Part shown: one piece after another, positions 6,585 to 7,341 of the stretch | Layout of the letters: each line of letters opens with the position of its first letter | Position numbering within the stretch: position 1 is the first letter of the stretch | Assembly: GCA_013813675.1 (NCBI GenBank) | Contig: JACCRH010000412.1 | Location: 1-7,341 of the forward strand | Reading direction: 5' to 3' | DNA from: Gemmatimonadales bacterium | Lineage (GTDB): Bacteria; Gemmatimonadota; Gemmatimonadetes; Gemmatimonadales; GWC2-71-9 | Length of the DNA: 7,341 nt | Notes under the pieces: model-generated | The model's input: only the letters and a program-made list of their open reading frames with translations | Database searches by the model: none | What the model was told of the DNA's origin: nothing | Translations under genes and position numbers: made by a program

Positions 6585-7341
6585 TCCGACGAACCATGGT
6601 GCTGTCCGCGCTGCTCCTCACCATGGCGCGAATCGCCGAGGGGCAAGTGCTCATCCGGATCGCCGAGCCCGGGCGGGCGACGTATTCCGAATTGCACGAG
6701 GCGCTTAGTCCCGGGACGCCCGCGGCTGACTCCGCCCTGGTGCTGCTGCGGGAACGGCGCCCGGCAATACTATGGCGACGGACCCGCTCGGCGCTGGCAG
6801 GAGCGGTGGCGTGGAACGATGGCCCGCTCGCGCTCACCCGACTGGCGGCGCTGCGAGATCGCCCTTACGCCGACAGCGCGGCGCGGCTGAGCCGGGCCAT
6901 CGAGGCGGGTGAGGTGCGCGCGCCGCCGGGACAGGATCCCGCCGATCTGCTGGCCCCGCTTCGCGCGGTGGGCTTGGAGCGTGCCCGGTTGGCCCAAGGA
7001 GACGCGGCCATCCTGAAGGGGATTCTGGCGAAGATTCCCACTCAGCAGTATGGCGTCGGAGAAGCCTGGGTCCTCGGCCGGCTCGGCCGGGCCGCGTCCG
7101 ACTCGCTGCAGGCGCGATTCCTGGCGGCGGAGGACACCGAGCTCAAAGTGCGGTATCTCACGCTGCTGTCGTTCTCAGCGGACACGGCGGCCATCCCGCT
7201 GCTTGCCCGGGTCTATGCCGCGCCGGACAGCTTCGGGGTGCCGCCGCGCTATGCTTCACGGGCATCGGACGCGCTGCTCTGGATCGGAACGAGGTCGAGT
7301 CTGTCCGCGCTTCTGGATGCCCGGAAAAGGGCTCGCGTGAG
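6581..7341 (+). CDS. Exported protein with HEAT-like helical repeats, N-terminal part, 3' end outside window
   Basis: The frame starting at the ATG at 6581 stays open to the window edge, giving 253 residues with no stop. The N terminus MIRRTMVLSALLLTMARIAEGQ is a signal peptide: basic start, hydrophobic core, and likely cleavage after Gly21, leaving Gln22. The mature part is rich in Ala, Leu and Arg and looks all-helical. Helix pairs such as AWVLGRLGRAASDSLQARF, TELKVRYLTLLSFSADTAAI and ASDALLWIGTRSSLSALLDA resemble HEAT-type repeats, which serve as protein-binding scaffolds. No catalytic motif is visible. The ATGA overlap (6581-6584) with the transporter stop puts it in the same operon and fixes the start. 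The exported, repeat-containing product next to a permease and a lipid kinase suggests an envelope role, but the function is not recognised. Confidence is high that it is a gene and moderate for the repeat assignment. Confidence 0.75.
   Translation, partial: MIRRTMVLSALLLTMARIAEGQVLIRIAEPGRATYSELHEALSPGTPAADSALVLLRERRPAILWRRTRSALAGAVAWNDGPLALTRLAALRDRPYADSAARLSRAIEAGEVRAPPGQDPADLLAPLRAVGLERARLAQGDAAILKGILAKIPTQQYGVGEAWVLGRLGRAASDSLQARFLAAEDTELKVRYLTLLSFSADTAAIPLLARVYAAPDSFGVPPRYASRASDALLWIGTRSSLSALLDARKRARV

Noticed and set aside
7050..7340. Plus-strand frame of 96 codons near the right edge
   Set aside because: It lies in another frame inside the open gene that starts at 6581 and has a composition-driven Arg/Ser-rich translation.

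Overview
This window reads as bacterial chromosome from a GC-rich organism. Third codon positions are almost all G or C, genes are tightly packed, and start/stop overlaps of the GTGA and ATGA type are used. The gene types (a DUF885 peptidase without a signal peptide, a Ddl-like ATP-grasp enzyme, a Peptidase_Mx-type metallopeptidase) and the intergenic palindrome with a CCTGAGCGGAGCGAAGG arm would suit an uncultured soil or sediment lineage such as Gemmatimonadota. That placement is an impression and has not been tested by any search.

Left half, plus strand (1-3329): the C-terminal part of a sugar-phosphate nucleotidyltransferase with a left-handed beta-helix tail; then, 31 bp later, a DUF885-family zinc peptidase of 547 residues; then, 22 bp later, a 328-residue ATP-grasp enzyme related to D-alanine-D-alanine ligase but lacking the usual substrate-side motifs. 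The last two are probably co-transcribed.

Middle (3330-4512): a 124-bp gap between converging genes holds a 69-bp near-perfect hairpin, which is either a dispersed palindromic repeat, a bidirectional terminator, or both. A minus-strand HExxH metallopeptidase follows. Its 5' end lies only about 30 bp from the divergent GTG start of the next gene, with no Shine-Dalgarno visible on either side. This suggests back-to-back promoters and leaderless transcripts.

Right half, plus strand (4513-7341): a diacylglycerol-kinase-family lipid kinase, a 12-helix-type major facilitator transporter, and the N-terminal 253 residues of an exported protein with HEAT-like helical pairs. These are joined by two 4-nt stop/start overlaps (5391-5394 and 6581-6584) and so form a translationally coupled operon. 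The last gene runs off the right edge.

The most interesting functional hint is an unusual ATP-grasp ligase, which would form an amide or peptide bond, sitting between two unrelated zinc peptidases. This could be a small peptide synthesis and turnover module, but that is inference from neighbourhood alone. No RNA gene, CRISPR array, transposase or phage gene was seen.
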